Source of the DNA: Bacteroidales bacterium
GTDB taxonomy: Bacteria; Bacteroidota; Bacteroidia; Bacteroidales; BM520
Reading direction: 5' to 3'
Length of the DNA: 64,000 nucleotides
Assembly (NCBI GenBank): GCA_031276035.1
Contig: JAISNV010000013.1
Location: 1 to 64,000 of the forward strand
Shown: positions 52,993 through 62,936 of the stretch, in pieces
How the letters are laid out: every line of letters starts with the position of its first letter
Position numbering within the stretch: position 1 is the first letter of the stretch
Made by a program: the position numbers and the translations under genes
The notes under the pieces: model-generated
Seen by the model: the letters and a program-made list of their open reading frames with translations, nothing else
Told to the model about the DNA's origin: nothing
The model's database searches: none

Positions 52993-55900
52993 ATGAAAAA
53001 GATTCTACGAATTGTTATGATGTTTACAGCAATGTTTTTTGCTATTTCGTCTATTGCACAGGTTACTACATCCAGCATGTCGGGTAGAATAACCGACAAA
53101 AATGGTTCTTTACCGGGTGCTACCGTATTGGTAAAGCATATTCCATCAGGCACTTCATACGGCACAGTTACCAATAATGACGGCCGTTATATTATTCAGG
53201 GTATGCGTGTTGGCGGTCCTTACACTATCGAATTTTCATACGTGGGATATAATACTGCCAAATATGAAAATATTCAACTATATTTGGGTGAACCATATAT
53301 TTTAAATGTTAGGTTGGTGGAAGGCAAAACAATTGAAGGTATAGAAATTACTGCTGAATCTATGAATTCTAATATGAATACTGAACGCGCAGGAGCAGTA
53401 ACTGCTATTGACCAAAGAGCAATTACATCTATTCCAACTACAACAAGAAGTTTAAACGATGCTATTAAACTAACTCCTCAAGCTACTTCTTCTGCAAGTG
53501 GTCCGGCTTTAGGTGGCGGTAACTATCGTCAATCATACGTTAGTGTTGATGGTGCTGCATTTAACAATGCTTTCGGTATCGGACAAAATATTCCTTCTGG
53601 TGGTAGTCCTATTTCTCTTGATGCACTTGATCAAATATCAATAAGCCTTACACCTTATGATGTTCGTCAAAGCGGATTCTTAGGCGGTTCTATTCAGGCT
53701 GTTACAAAAAGCGGTACAAATAAATTACATGTTTCTGTGTACGATTATTTCACTAACGACACATTTTTAGGAAAAAAATATGGTGATAAAGACAGTACAA
53801 ATAATTATCAAAAACTTAACTTGAGCGAAACTTTAAAGAATACTGTAGGTATTAATATAGGTGGCCCTATCATTAAAGACAAATTATTCTATTTCGTTAA
53901 TTTTGAATATGAAACAGATATTGCAACAGGTCAAACAAGATTAGCTCGTGAAAACGAAGATCAAGAATGGGGCTCAGAGAATCAATATAACCGCCCTACA
54001 GTTTCACAAATGGATGAAATAAGAAATTATTTAATGGAGAATTTTAACGGTTATGATCCAGGTAGATATCAAAACTATTCAACAAATACTCCCGATTATA
54101 AATTATTGGCTCGAATCGACTGGAACATTAATAAAGACCATAAACTTAATGTTCGTTTCACACAAACAAGCAATAAATATTCAAGCGATCCATCAAGCTC
54201 AATAAGTCCGTTCTCCAGCAATGTTTATAATAGAAATACTGTAGGACGTACTTCAATGAACGCTCTTTATTTTGAAAGTGCACGTTATTATCAAGAACAA
54301 AACTTTATGTCTATTGCTGGTGAATTAAATTCAAGTTTCCTTAATGGAAAACTTAATAATGTATTCCGTGCTACATATTCAAAACAACATGAGCCGAGAA
54401 GTTTTGTAGGAGATTTATTCCCAACTGTTGATATTTTAGAAAATGACAGCGTTTTAACAACTTTCGGTCCGGATCCTTTTACATACGGTAATCTACGTGA
54501 TGTTTCCACAGTAATTGTAACCGATGAAATAAGTTATCAATTAGGTAAAAATACTTTCACCGGTGGTCTTCAATTCGAATGGGATAAAACTAAAAACGGT
54601 TATATGCAAGGTGGAGCGGGTTATTATGTTTATAATTCATGGCAAGATTTTGTAGAAAATAATGCCCCAAAATCATTTATGATTACTCATCCTAATAACA
54701 ATGAACTTACACAGGAATATCCTTCATTCACATACATGCAATACTCTGTTTATTTGCAAGATGAAGTAGCATTTAGTGAAAACTTCAAAGGTACTTTGGG
54801 ATTACGTGTTGAAGTTCCTACATACCCGTCTTTAGCTAACAATTACAATATAGAATTTACAGAAGGATGGACTGATGGCGATGGCGTACATCATGAAACA
54901 TTCCCCAACTATGCAACTTCGGATATGCCTAGCGCAAAAGTAAACTTCTCTCCGCGCCTTGGTTTTAACTGGGATATCTTAGGCAACCGTAATTTGGTAC
55001 TTAGAGGAGGAACAGGTATTTTCACCGGTCGTCTCCCATTTGTATGGATCGTTTCAGTTGCAGGTAACAGTAACGTAATTCAAGCCCAATACATTGCTGA
55101 AAACAATGTTCCTATTACATTTTATGATAATATTGACGGTATTCTGGAAGCATTATATGGTGGTGCCTTTGAAAAACAAGAACTCTCCGCACCAACAAGT
55201 CCTACCTTACTTTCTAAAGATTTAAGAATGCCTCAAAATTGGAAATCTTCTTTAGCTTTAGACATTAATTTATTTTGGGGAATTAAAGCTACAGTAGAAG
55301 GTATTTACAGCAAAGAATTAACTTCAGTTGCCGTAACAAAATTAGGAATCGAACAATCAGGATCAGTTGAACTAATTGAAGGCGTTGATGAAAGAGAAAC
55401 ATGGGTTTCACAAGGTATTAGAAATTCTTTGGGAAGAAATATCACTCCTTACTTAATTGAAAACACTGATAATAAAGGTTGGTATTATTCTGTAACAGCT
55501 ATGTTGGAAAAGAAATTCGACAAAGGTTTTACTGCAATGGTTGCATATACAAGATCTGAAAGTAAATCTGCAATTGACGGAAGCGGCGACCAAATTACTT
55601 CTGCATTCTCAATTGACAGTTATGTTTCTGGAGCAAATAACCATGATCTCGGATATTCATCATATGTTACTCCCGACAGATTTATTGCAAGTGTCAGCTA
55701 CAGTAAGGAATATGCAAAATATTTTGCTTCAACTATAAGCTTATTCTATGAAGGATACAGATACGGTTATGCAGGAACTTGGGGATATTCAAGATATTCT
55801 TATACTTTAAGTTCTAATGTTGTTGGTGATGGTGGTGCATCTAACTTATTATATGTACCGACAGAAACCGAATTAGACAAAATGAATTGGGCTTCTGAAA

Positions 55901-56259
55901 CTGATAAAACTAATTTCTGGACTTTTGTTCAAGAAGATAAATATTTAAGCTCAATGATAGGTAAATATACAGAACGTAATGGTGCTATTATGCCTTGGAG
56001 ACATACAATTAATCTTAAATTTATGCAAGATTTTTATTTCTTCATTGCCGATCAACGCAACACTCTTCAAGTTGGTGTTGATATTTACAATCTTGCTAAT
56101 TTATTAAATCCGTCTTGGGGAAATGTTTCTCAACTTAGTTCAAATGCAATTTTAGCTTACAACAATGGAGAATATTCATTTACCAATCCTAAATGGAATA
56201 AATATGCAGGTACAATGTCAACTTGGGCAGTATCGTTCAGCTTACGCTATATCTTCTAA
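52993..56259 (+). CDS. Oar-like TonB-dependent outer-membrane protein
   Basis: The 1088-residue protein has a signal peptide (1-~22) and a carboxypeptidase-regulatory-like domain (~27-112; MSGRITDKNGSLPGATVLVK). A plug domain follows (~130-245; YRQSYVSVDGAAFNNAFGIG, LGGSIQAVTKSGTNKLH), then a long beta-barrel ending in Phe (SFSLRYIF). The layout matches Oar/OmpA-type TonB-dependent proteins rather than SusC, and no SusD-like lipoprotein accompanies it. The substrate is unknown. It has its own promoter and terminator. Confidence 0.9.
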   Translation: MKKILRIVMMFTAMFFAISSIAQVTTSSMSGRITDKNGSLPGATVLVKHIPSGTSYGTVTNNDGRYIIQGMRVGGPYTIEFSYVGYNTAKYENIQLYLGEPYILNVRLVEGKTIEGIEITAESMNSNMNTERAGAVTAIDQRAITSIPTTTRSLNDAIKLTPQATSSASGPALGGGNYRQSYVSVDGAAFNNAFGIGQNIPSGGSPISLDALDQISISLTPYDVRQSGFLGGSIQAVTKSGTNKLHVSVYDYFTNDTFLGKKYGDKDSTNNYQKLNLSETLKNTVGINIGGPIIKDKLFYFVNFEYETDIATGQTRLARENEDQEWGSENQYNRPTVSQMDEIRNYLMENFNGYDPGRYQNYSTNTPDYKLLARIDWNINKDHKLNVRFTQTSNKYSSDPSSSISPFSSNVYNRNTVGRTSMNALYFESARYYQEQNFMSIAGELNSSFLNGKLNNVFRATYSKQHEPRSFVGDLFPTVDILENDSVLTTFGPDPFTYGNLRDVSTVIVTDEISYQLGKNTFTGGLQFEWDKTKNGYMQGGAGYYVYNSWQDFVENNAPKSFMITHPNNNELTQEYPSFTYMQYSVYLQDEVAFSENFKGTLGLRVEVPTYPSLANNYNIEFTEGWTDGDGVHHETFPNYATSDMPSAKVNFSPRLGFNWDILGNRNLVLRGGTGIFTGRLPFVWIVSVAGNSNVIQAQYIAENNVPITFYDNIDGILEALYGGAFEKQELSAPTSPTLLSKDLRMPQNWKSSLALDINLFWGIKATVEGIYSKELTSVAVTKLGIEQSGSVELIEGVDERETWVSQGIRNSLGRNITPYLIENTDNKGWYYSVTAMLEKKFDKGFTAMVAYTRSESKSAIDGSGDQITSAFSIDSYVSGANNHDLGYSSYVTPDRFIASVSYSKEYAKYFASTISLFYEGYRYGYAGTWGYSRYSYTLSSNVVGDGGASNLLYVPTETELDKMNWASETDKTNFWTFVQEDKYLSSMIGKYTERNGAIMPWRHTINLKFMQDFYFFIADQRNTLQVGVDIYNLANLLNPSWGNVSQLSSNAILAYNNGEYSFTNPKWNKYAGTMSTWAVSFSLRYIF

Positions 56260-56288
56260 AAAAGAGTTTAATAAATAATTTATATAAG

Positions 56289-56317
56289 AGGCTACTCAAA
56301 TGGGTAGCCTTTTTTTA
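56289..56317 (+). terminator. Intrinsic terminator after the TonB-receptor gene
   Basis: AGGCTAC (56289-56295) pairs with GTAGCCT (56304-56310), extended by two further pairs, and is followed by a T run. Confidence 0.88.
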
Positions 56318-56642
56318 TGGATTGGCAAGATATATAACAATTAGCCGAATTAATAATATCTTGCTAAAATAATCTTACATTACCAAACATACCCCTTAAC
56401 CAAGAGTTTCTGAATTAATTATATGACTATAAATTCCACATATATTAATTACTTTATTGTATTTTCAGCCAACAATATTGGTTGAATAAATTATTAACAA
56501 CTTCCAATAAAAGAATTAAAAGGTAAAGGTAATCTCGGATATTTTGAAATAAATCTAAGTTTTAAATCATTGTAACTTCCAAGTTACATATAAATTCATA
56601 AAGGGAGAGATACATTATTCATCCTTAGTTTAATGACAACAC

Positions 56643-56673
56643 AAAAAAAGCTGTCCGATTGGACAGCTTTTTT
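56643..56673. terminator. Bidirectional terminator
   Basis: GCTGTCC (56650-56656) and GGACAGC (56661-56667) with a GATT loop are flanked by A7 on the left and T6 on the right, so both strands have a stem plus U tract. It ends the minus-strand lipoprotein gene at 56696. Confidence 0.88.
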
Positions 56674-56695
56674 GAAATATAATTATAATGTTTTA

Positions 56696-57478
56696 TTAAT
56701 TCTTATATTCACCTGTAACTGTTCTGTCGGATGTACCAACCAATACACGTTTAGTAGGATTAATCAAATAATAAGTACCATCAGATTTTTTGGTAGCAAT
56801 TACATAGTTAAATGTTTGTGTATCGTCTTTAGCAGGAATTAACTCAAAGCTATCAATAGAAGTAGCAGCGTCAATTGCAACAGCTAATGCTTCTTTTGTC
56901 GTAAGAGTATTCCAAACTGTTACATCAGTAAACTGAACTAGTTTTGTACCTTCAGCAGGAGTAATCTTAATCATAAAGTCAGTAGTGTTGGTTTTCCATT
57001 CCAAACCGAATACATCTAATCCTGTTCCCGCATTCGTACCTGAACGGTGCCATGAAAATGTTTCAGGAGCTGATAATGGTGTATCCACTGGAACGATTGT
57101 TACATTAACATTAGCCGAAGCTGTTTTATTAACTGTTTTTACAAAAACTTCAATCTTAGTCATTCCTTCTTTTGCAGCCAATTGTTCAGGAGTAAAGGTA
57201 AATGCATAAGTAATACCTGAAAACTGAGTAACAGATATTTCTGCCCATGTATTATCCTCAAATCTAGATGTAAATGTAACACTTTGGAATTCATCCTCAG
57301 CATCAATAACAATAGTTCCTGCTAAAATTTCAACATCCATGTTGTCAAGATCAATTGTAATTTCAGTTGGAACAGTAATAACAGGTTCTTCATAAACCGG
57401 GTCTTTGCATGATGTTAGTCCAATAGTTAAACCTAAAAGAACTACAAGTAATAAATTAAATTTTTTCATAATTTTCAT
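56696..57478 (-). CDS. Lipoprotein of unknown function
   Basis: The ~260-residue protein has a lipoprotein signal (LLGLTIGLTS-Cys) with the mature start CKDPVYEEP, whose acidic residues resemble the surface-export signal of Bacteroidota lipoproteins. After this are two beta-rich segments (~30-130 and ~140-260) resembling the immunoglobulin-like modules of SusE/SusF-type surface lipoproteins, but I cannot assign a family. ATG codons at 57478 and 57469 are both possible starts. A TACATTTG -7 element on the minus strand (57528-57535) lies upstream. Confidence 0.75.
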   Translation of the reverse strand: MKIMKKFNLLLVVLLGLTIGLTSCKDPVYEEPVITVPTEITIDLDNMDVEILAGTIVIDAEDEFQSVTFTSRFEDNTWAEISVTQFSGITYAFTFTPEQLAAKEGMTKIEVFVKTVNKTASANVNVTIVPVDTPLSAPETFSWHRSGTNAGTGLDVFGLEWKTNTTDFMIKITPAEGTKLVQFTDVTVWNTLTTKEALAVAIDAATSIDSFELIPAKDDTQTFNYVIATKKSDGTYYLINPTKRVLVGTSDRTVTGEYKN

Positions 57479-57527
57479 TTTTAATTAGTTAATATTTAAA
57501 CGTGTTTCAATTTCAATAAATTTTGTG

Positions 57528-57535
57528 CAAATGTA
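57528..57535 (-). promoter_or_regulatory. -7 element of the unknown lipoprotein gene
   Basis: The minus strand reads TACATTTG (TAnnTTTG), about 50 nt before the start. The -33 box is not clear. Confidence 0.5.
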
Positions 57536-57572
57536 GTTATTTTTTAAAAAAGTTATTCACAAAAAATTATAA

Positions 57573-59348
57573 TTAACGTATTTCAATTCTATAAGGAATT
57601 CTTGCCTGAATGCCCGACATCTGTTGTATTTCACGCATAGTTTGATATAATGGGTATAATTCACCTAATTCCGCAGCAATTTTAGTTTCAGTATCACTAT
57701 TACCGCTTAATATTTCCATCAACTGTTCATAAGATGATTTTTCCTTGGGGTAGTTTACAATTTTATAATTTTCTAATCCAGCTTTTTCTGCGGCAACTTC
57801 AATCGCACGAGTTAATCCGCCAAGCTCATCAACCAAACCGAGTTCAAGTGCATCGGTTCCTGTCCAAATCCTGCCTTGCGCAATAGCATCAACTGCTTCA
57901 ACAGTCATATTTCTTCCTTTTGCAACATGACCGAGAAATGTTTTATATACATTATTAACATGCGTGTGATGAAAAGCTGCATCGCCGGCAGACATGGGAT
58001 AAAGTACCGAAAGCGGCGTAGAATACTTATTCGTCTTAACAAAGTCGGTTGTAATACCAATTTTATTATTTAATAATTTATGCGCATCGGGGATCATACC
58101 GAAAACACCTATAGAGCCGGTTAATGTATTTTTATCACTTATTATATAATCTGCCATACAAGAAATATAATAACCTCCAGAAGCAGCGTAAGTACCGTAA
58201 GAAGCTATTACAGGTTTCACTGCCTTAGTTAAAATTATCTCATTAAGAATAATTTCCGAAGCCAATGCACTACCACCCGGACTATTAACTCTGAAAACTA
58301 CGGCTTTAACATTTTTATCCAAGCGCGCATTTTTTATTTGTTTTGCTAAAGTTTCATCACCAATTTGAATATCACTCCCTTTACCGTCAATAATATCTCC
58401 TAAAGCATAAATAATCGCAATTCTATCTTTTGATAATTCTTTCTTAGATTCAGGAACTTTACTGTAAGTTTCCACTTTTATTTGTTCTACTTTTTTATCA
58501 TTCTCAACTCCAAGCAAGCCGTTTATATAAGCATATGCATCATTAATCTGTCCGACTTGGTCTATAAAATTTAAATTCTTTGCATCATTAGCTGTTTTAA
58601 TCATTAACTCATCGGCGTAATAATTTAAATCGGCAACACTGATATTTCTCGAACTGCTTATTGCGTCTATAACGGTACTCCATATTGATGTAATATAACG
58701 AGACAACTGCTCTCTATTAGCATCACTCATTTCATCCGTAATATACGGTTCAACAGCGCTTTTAAATTTATTTCCGTCAGGGCGAAATACATTTACATCA
58801 ATCTCAAGTTTATCAAGCATTCTTTTGTAAAACATTGTTCCTGCGCTAATACCTCTAAAGTTTATTAAACCTTCCGGATTGATAATAATATGATCTGATA
58901 CCGACGAAAGATAATACCCGTTTTGTGACATTCCTTTTGAATACGTTACCACAAACTTTCCAGACTTTTCCTTGAAATCGGATAACGCATTTCTTATTTC
59001 TTCTGCAAATGCATAACCACCTGAAACGCCTTGTGTATCAATAAAAATACCTTTAATATTATTATCGGTTTTTGCTCTGTTAATACAATCCAATACGGTA
59101 TTTAATCCCTGTGATTGCTGAATCTCCATACTAAACATATCAAAAGAAGATAGTAAATCCGACGGAGCTTTGTCGTACATTTGTTTATCAAAATTCAAAT
59201 ATAAAACACTGTTCGGTTTTACAGTGGGCGTGCTTTTAGACATCGAAGAAATGCTCGATACCATTATCATTAAACAGATAAACCATAAAATTCCGAATAG
59301 AATCAGCCCGGTTAACGTTGCCAATACGCTTTTAAAGAAACTTTTCAT
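57573..59348 (-). CDS. sppA: Signal peptide peptidase SppA (67K type)
   Basis: SppA is an inner-membrane serine protease that clears signal peptides and membrane proteins. The 591-residue protein has an N-terminal TM (~8-32) and two tandem S49 domains. The general-base Lys is in the N-terminal half (KFKSAVEPYITDEMSDANRE), and the nucleophile Ser is in the C-terminal half (SYGTYAASGGYYISCMADYI). RVNSPGGSALASEII is also typical. Length and two-domain structure match the long E. coli form. A -7 element lies ~70 nt upstream. Confidence 0.94.
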   Translation of the reverse strand: MKSFFKSVLATLTGLILFGILWFICLMIMVSSISSMSKSTPTVKPNSVLYLNFDKQMYDKAPSDLLSSFDMFSMEIQQSQGLNTVLDCINRAKTDNNIKGIFIDTQGVSGGYAFAEEIRNALSDFKEKSGKFVVTYSKGMSQNGYYLSSVSDHIIINPEGLINFRGISAGTMFYKRMLDKLEIDVNVFRPDGNKFKSAVEPYITDEMSDANREQLSRYITSIWSTVIDAISSSRNISVADLNYYADELMIKTANDAKNLNFIDQVGQINDAYAYINGLLGVENDKKVEQIKVETYSKVPESKKELSKDRIAIIYALGDIIDGKGSDIQIGDETLAKQIKNARLDKNVKAVVFRVNSPGGSALASEIILNEIILTKAVKPVIASYGTYAASGGYYISCMADYIISDKNTLTGSIGVFGMIPDAHKLLNNKIGITTDFVKTNKYSTPLSVLYPMSAGDAAFHHTHVNNVYKTFLGHVAKGRNMTVEAVDAIAQGRIWTGTDALELGLVDELGGLTRAIEVAAEKAGLENYKIVNYPKEKSSYEQLMEILSGNSDTETKIAAELGELYPLYQTMREIQQMSGIQARIPYRIEIR

Positions 59349-59418
59349 AAAAAAATAGATTTTAATTAGTTATTAAGTTAAATTGATTTTGTTAATTTTA
59401 ATTTTGAATTTATTATTG

Positions 59419-59426
59419 CAAAAGTA
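59419..59426 (-). promoter_or_regulatory. -7 element of sppA
   Basis: The minus strand reads TACTTTTG. A -33-like TTTC is about 19 bp upstream. The leader to the sppA start is about 65 nt. Confidence 0.5.
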
Positions 59427-59479
59427 TAAAATTTTATATAATATTGAAAATTATTTTTAAAGAATAAGATTTATTGCTA

Positions 59480-60646
59480 ATGAGGGATTTAGTTTTAATG
59501 TTGGGTACAAATTTAGGCGATAGACAAGAAAATTTAAATATCGCCATTAACAAACTTTTATCATATTTTGGTAAAATAACAATCACTGGCTCTGTTTACG
59601 AAACTGAACCATGGGGATATAATGATGAACAGAATTATTATAATCAGGCTGTTGTGTTTTCTGCAGATTACTCTCCGCTTGATGTTTTACATATCTGTAA
59701 ATCGATTGAAATACAAATGGGTAGAGTAAAATTATTAAATGATATGTACGAAAATAGGATTATTGATATTGACATCCTTTTTTATGGCGATATTGTTTTT
59801 CATAATGATTTCTTTAAAATTCCTCATGATAAAATTATTCACAGGCGATTTGTTTTGGAACCTTTAAATGAAATTATTCCAAATTTTATTCATCCCGTTC
59901 TAAAAAAATCCATTCACGAATTATATCTGGAAAACACTGATAAACTCACTGTTACCAAACTTCAACCATCTAATATTAATTTTCACGACAATGAAAAATT
60001 TTCCGAAATACAATTAAATTATAATTATATTGCTATCGAAGGTTGTATCGGAGCTGGTAAAACATCACTGGCAACAAAAATCGCAAATGACTTTAATGCA
60101 AAACTTATCCTCGAACAATTTGAGGACAATCCTTTTTTGCCGAAGTTTTACGAAGATATGGAGAAATATGCTTTTCCATTGGAATTATCTTTTCTCGCTA
60201 CAAGATACCGGCAATTAAATGATCAATTAATGGGGATTGATTTGTTTCACAGTCATGTTATTGCTGATTATTTTTTATCGAAGTCTTTTATATTTGCCGG
60301 ACAAAATTTACCTGATGATTTATTCAAACTTTATTCTACAATGTTTAAGATCATGAAAACCAAAACTCCGGAACCCGATTTGATTGTTTACCTTTATCTT
60401 GACATTGACAACTTATTATCGAACATAAAAAAACGCGGTCGTGGTTACGAACAAACTATCGATTCCAACTACTTGTCAACCATACAAAAAGGATATTTTG
60501 ATTTTTTCAAACAAGAAGAAGATCGAAGAATTTTAATTATTGACACAAATAACATCGATTTTATTAATAATGAGAGTGATTATTTGAAGATATTATCTGA
60601 AATAAATAAGGAAAGGTGTGTAGGAATATATGAATTAAGCCTGTAA
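59480..60646 (+). CDS. folK: FolK-deoxynucleoside kinase fusion protein
   Basis: The N-terminal ~155 residues are HPPK (FolK), which pyrophosphorylates 6-hydroxymethyl-dihydropterin for folate synthesis: LMLGTNLGDRQENL, SVYETEPWG, NYYNQAVVF, NRIIDIDILFYGD and HRRFVLEPLNEI. After a ~30-residue linker comes a deoxynucleoside kinase of the dAK/dGK type with P-loop IEGCIGAGKTSLA, LILEQFEDNPFLPKFYED, ELSFLATRYRQL and a C-terminal RGRGYEQ lid. I use ATG 59480 rather than the TTG two codons upstream. The domains are often separate neighbouring genes in this phylum; here they form one frame with no stop. Confidence 0.9.
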   Translation: MRDLVLMLGTNLGDRQENLNIAINKLLSYFGKITITGSVYETEPWGYNDEQNYYNQAVVFSADYSPLDVLHICKSIEIQMGRVKLLNDMYENRIIDIDILFYGDIVFHNDFFKIPHDKIIHRRFVLEPLNEIIPNFIHPVLKKSIHELYLENTDKLTVTKLQPSNINFHDNEKFSEIQLNYNYIAIEGCIGAGKTSLATKIANDFNAKLILEQFEDNPFLPKFYEDMEKYAFPLELSFLATRYRQLNDQLMGIDLFHSHVIADYFLSKSFIFAGQNLPDDLFKLYSTMFKIMKTKTPEPDLIVYLYLDIDNLLSNIKKRGRGYEQTIDSNYLSTIQKGYFDFFKQEEDRRILIIDTNNIDFINNESDYLKILSEINKERCVGIYELSL

Positions 60647-60701
60647 ATGAGCACTAATAATATTTTTTTACACTCATTAGCATTTGTTAATACATTTTTT
60701 A

Positions 60702-60709
60702 TAATTTTG
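60702..60709 (+). promoter_or_regulatory. -7 element of the TolC efflux operon
   Basis: TAATTTTG fits TAnnTTTG. It lies downstream of the apparent start at 60647 and 37 nt before ATG 60746, which supports the latter start. The nearest TTTG (60683-60686) is only 15 bp upstream. Confidence 0.5.
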
Positions 60710-60745
60710 CAGTTTGTATCAATTTTTTTGAATATAAAATTTTTT

Positions 60746-62026
60746 ATGTATAAGAGGCTAATAATTATATTAATAATACTTGCGACAACTTATCAATTGT
60801 CTCTATCACAAACTAATAATACATTATGTTTGGACACTTGTTTTGCTCTTCTTGAGAGAAATTATCCATTACTGGATAAAATAGAAATGATTGACAGGGA
60901 AAAAGAATATTCAAAAAGTAATTCTAAAAAAGAGAATCTACCTACATTTAGTATTTCCGGCGACGTATCATACCAGTCGGAAGTTCCTTCATTTGTAATC
61001 AATTCCGATCTCGGCGATATTTCATTTTCTCCCGATAATAAATTTCGTTACGGAATAAATCTAGACTTGGAGCAACCGGTTTTCGATGCAGGTATATCAA
61101 GGAAAAAAAGAGAGCTGACATCAAGCGAATATGATAGTGAAATTCAGAACATTCATATCGAACTTGAAAAAATAAAACTATCCGTTTGCGATATATTTTA
61201 CAGTGCAATATTAGTTGACGCTTATATTGAGCAATTACAACTTGCAATGGAAAGGCTTGTTGCAAGAAAAGATGTGGTTAGCGCTGCTGTAAATAATGGT
61301 TTGGCTTTAGCTTCCGACCTCGATTTAATTAAAGTTGAAATTATAAAAATCGAAGGAAATATTTCCGAAAGAATAATTCAGAAGAAAATCATTACAAAAA
61401 ATTTATCGCTTTTGCTCGGTACAAACATAAATGAAAATACTGCTTTTGAAATTCCGACTTTAAATATTAACAGACAGTTTATTAACAAAAGACCTGAATT
61501 AAAAATGTTTGAGGTCCAAAAAAATCGAATTTCAGCAGCAGAAAGTCTTTACAAAACTTATTGGCCTCAGGTTGACGGCTTTGCAAGAATTGGTTATGGC
61601 AATCCTGGATATTACGATTTCTTTCACGAAAAAGCTCATCCTTATTTATTTGTCGGACTAAAAATGAATTGGACTTTTTGGGATTGGGATAAGGCACGTA
61701 CGGAAAGAAAAAAACTCAACATCGGAAAGGATAAATTAGATGTTGATAAAGCTGTCTTCGATATGAGCGTTAAATTAAATATGAATTCATATTTAGATGA
61801 AGTTGAACGTTATGATATGCTGATAAAGAAAGACAAACAAATTATTGAATTAATGGAAAAAATTTCCTTAGCCGCAGAATCTCAATACAATAATGGCGAA
61901 ATAACATTTTCCGAATATTATGAAAAACTTAATGCGGAATTGAATTCAAAATTAGAACTTAACACGCATGAAATAATGCTTCAAAGAGCTAAAACTAATT
62001 ATTTATTAAATTTAGGACTATATTAG
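60746..62026 (+). CDS. TolC-family outer-membrane efflux protein
   Basis: From ATG 60746 the protein has a signal peptide (MYKRLIIILIILATTYQLSLS) and the two-repeat coiled-coil architecture of TolC: long helices with heptad spacing (~150-215 and ~350-415) and short beta strands (FRYGINLDLEQPVF, FARIGYGNPGYYD). An ATG at 60647 exists but precedes a promoter-like element and adds a hydrophobic non-signal stretch, so I reject it. It is the outer-membrane channel of the pump encoded by the next genes, starting 8 bp before the HlyD gene. Confidence 0.9.
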   Translation: MYKRLIIILIILATTYQLSLSQTNNTLCLDTCFALLERNYPLLDKIEMIDREKEYSKSNSKKENLPTFSISGDVSYQSEVPSFVINSDLGDISFSPDNKFRYGINLDLEQPVFDAGISRKKRELTSSEYDSEIQNIHIELEKIKLSVCDIFYSAILVDAYIEQLQLAMERLVARKDVVSAAVNNGLALASDLDLIKVEIIKIEGNISERIIQKKIITKNLSLLLGTNINENTAFEIPTLNINRQFINKRPELKMFEVQKNRISAAESLYKTYWPQVDGFARIGYGNPGYYDFFHEKAHPYLFVGLKMNWTFWDWDKARTERKKLNIGKDKLDVDKAVFDMSVKLNMNSYLDEVERYDMLIKKDKQIIELMEKISLAAESQYNNGEITFSEYYEKLNAELNSKLELNTHEIMLQRAKTNYLLNLGLY

Positions 62027-62033
62027 AATCTTT

Positions 62034-62924
62034 ATGAATAGAAAAACTTTACCCATTATATTTCTAGCTTTCTCTACTATTTTATTTTCTTGTAAAAGTA
62101 AAGAACAAAAATCCGATGCATACGGTAACTTTGAGGTAATTGAAGTTATGGTTGCTGCGGAAAGTAACGGAAAATTGCTTTCTTTAAATATTGAAGAAGG
62201 AATGTATGTAGAAGAAGGTCAGATTGTTGGAATGATAGATACTATGGATTTGTATCTGAATAAATTGAAACTCGAAACTGCAATCGCTTCAATCAAAACA
62301 GGAAGAAGCAGTATTAAGTCCGAAATAGATGTTTTAGAACAACAAAAAGAAAACTACGAAAAAGAATACGAACGTCTGAAAAAAATGTTTTCCGAAGGCG
62401 CTGCCACACAAAAACAAATGGATGATGTTACCGGTGCTATCTCGCTTATCGACAAGCAAATGATTGCTGCAGGAACAAAATACAACTCCATTGATTCCGA
62501 AATTGGGGCAAATCAAATCAGCATTCAACAAATTAATCATTCTATCGATCGTTGTAAAATCGTTTCCCCGATCTCGGGAACAATAGTCAGCAAATACTTA
62601 CAACAAGGCGAATTTGCAGCAGCAGGAAGAGCTGTGTTCAAGGTTGCAAACCTGGAGGATATGATTCTTCGCGCTTACATCAGCGGTGACCAACTTGCTC
62701 ATGTTAAAATCGGACAAACCGTTGAAGTTCTTGTTGATTACTCAAAAGATTCAAATAAAAAATTCGAAGGTACAGTCAGCTGGATATCTCCGGAAGCAAT
62801 ATTCACCCCAAAAATCATTCAGACAAAAAAAGAGCGCGTGAATATGGTTTATCCGATTAAAATTTCCGTAAAAAACAACGGCGAAATTAAAAGAGGTATG
62901 CCCGGTGAAGTGAATTTCAAATAG
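62034..62924 (+). CDS. HlyD/YbhG-type membrane-fusion lipoprotein
   Basis: The 296-residue protein has a lipobox (ILFS-Cys20), so it is a lipid-anchored adaptor. A biotinyl-lipoyl half-motif (VMVAAESNGKLLSLNIEEGM) is followed by a coiled-coil hairpin (~85-160), the second lipoyl half (CKIVSPISGTIVSKYLQQGE) and a beta-barrel. It links the inner-membrane ABC transporter to TolC. It is placed between tolC and two ATPase genes, as in YbhG-type exporters. Confidence 0.93.
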   Translation: MNRKTLPIIFLAFSTILFSCKSKEQKSDAYGNFEVIEVMVAAESNGKLLSLNIEEGMYVEEGQIVGMIDTMDLYLNKLKLETAIASIKTGRSSIKSEIDVLEQQKENYEKEYERLKKMFSEGAATQKQMDDVTGAISLIDKQMIAAGTKYNSIDSEIGANQISIQQINHSIDRCKIVSPISGTIVSKYLQQGEFAAAGRAVFKVANLEDMILRAYISGDQLAHVKIGQTVEVLVDYSKDSNKKFEGTVSWISPEAIFTPKIIQTKKERVNMVYPIKISVKNNGEIKRGMPGEVNFK

Positions 62925-62936
62925 AATGAATCTTAC

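Larger units (their letters stand above)
56260..56695. other. Intergenic region between convergent genes
   Basis: This stretch of ~435 bp contains the terminator at 56289-56317 and the bidirectional terminator at 56643-56673. The ~320 bp between them is AT-rich. I see no promoter, tRNA or credible ORF in it. Confidence 0.55.

Noticed and set aside
56633..56842. Plus-strand ORF opposite the 3' end of the lipoprotein gene
   Set aside because: It contains the bidirectional terminator and runs antisense to a signal-bearing gene; not credible.
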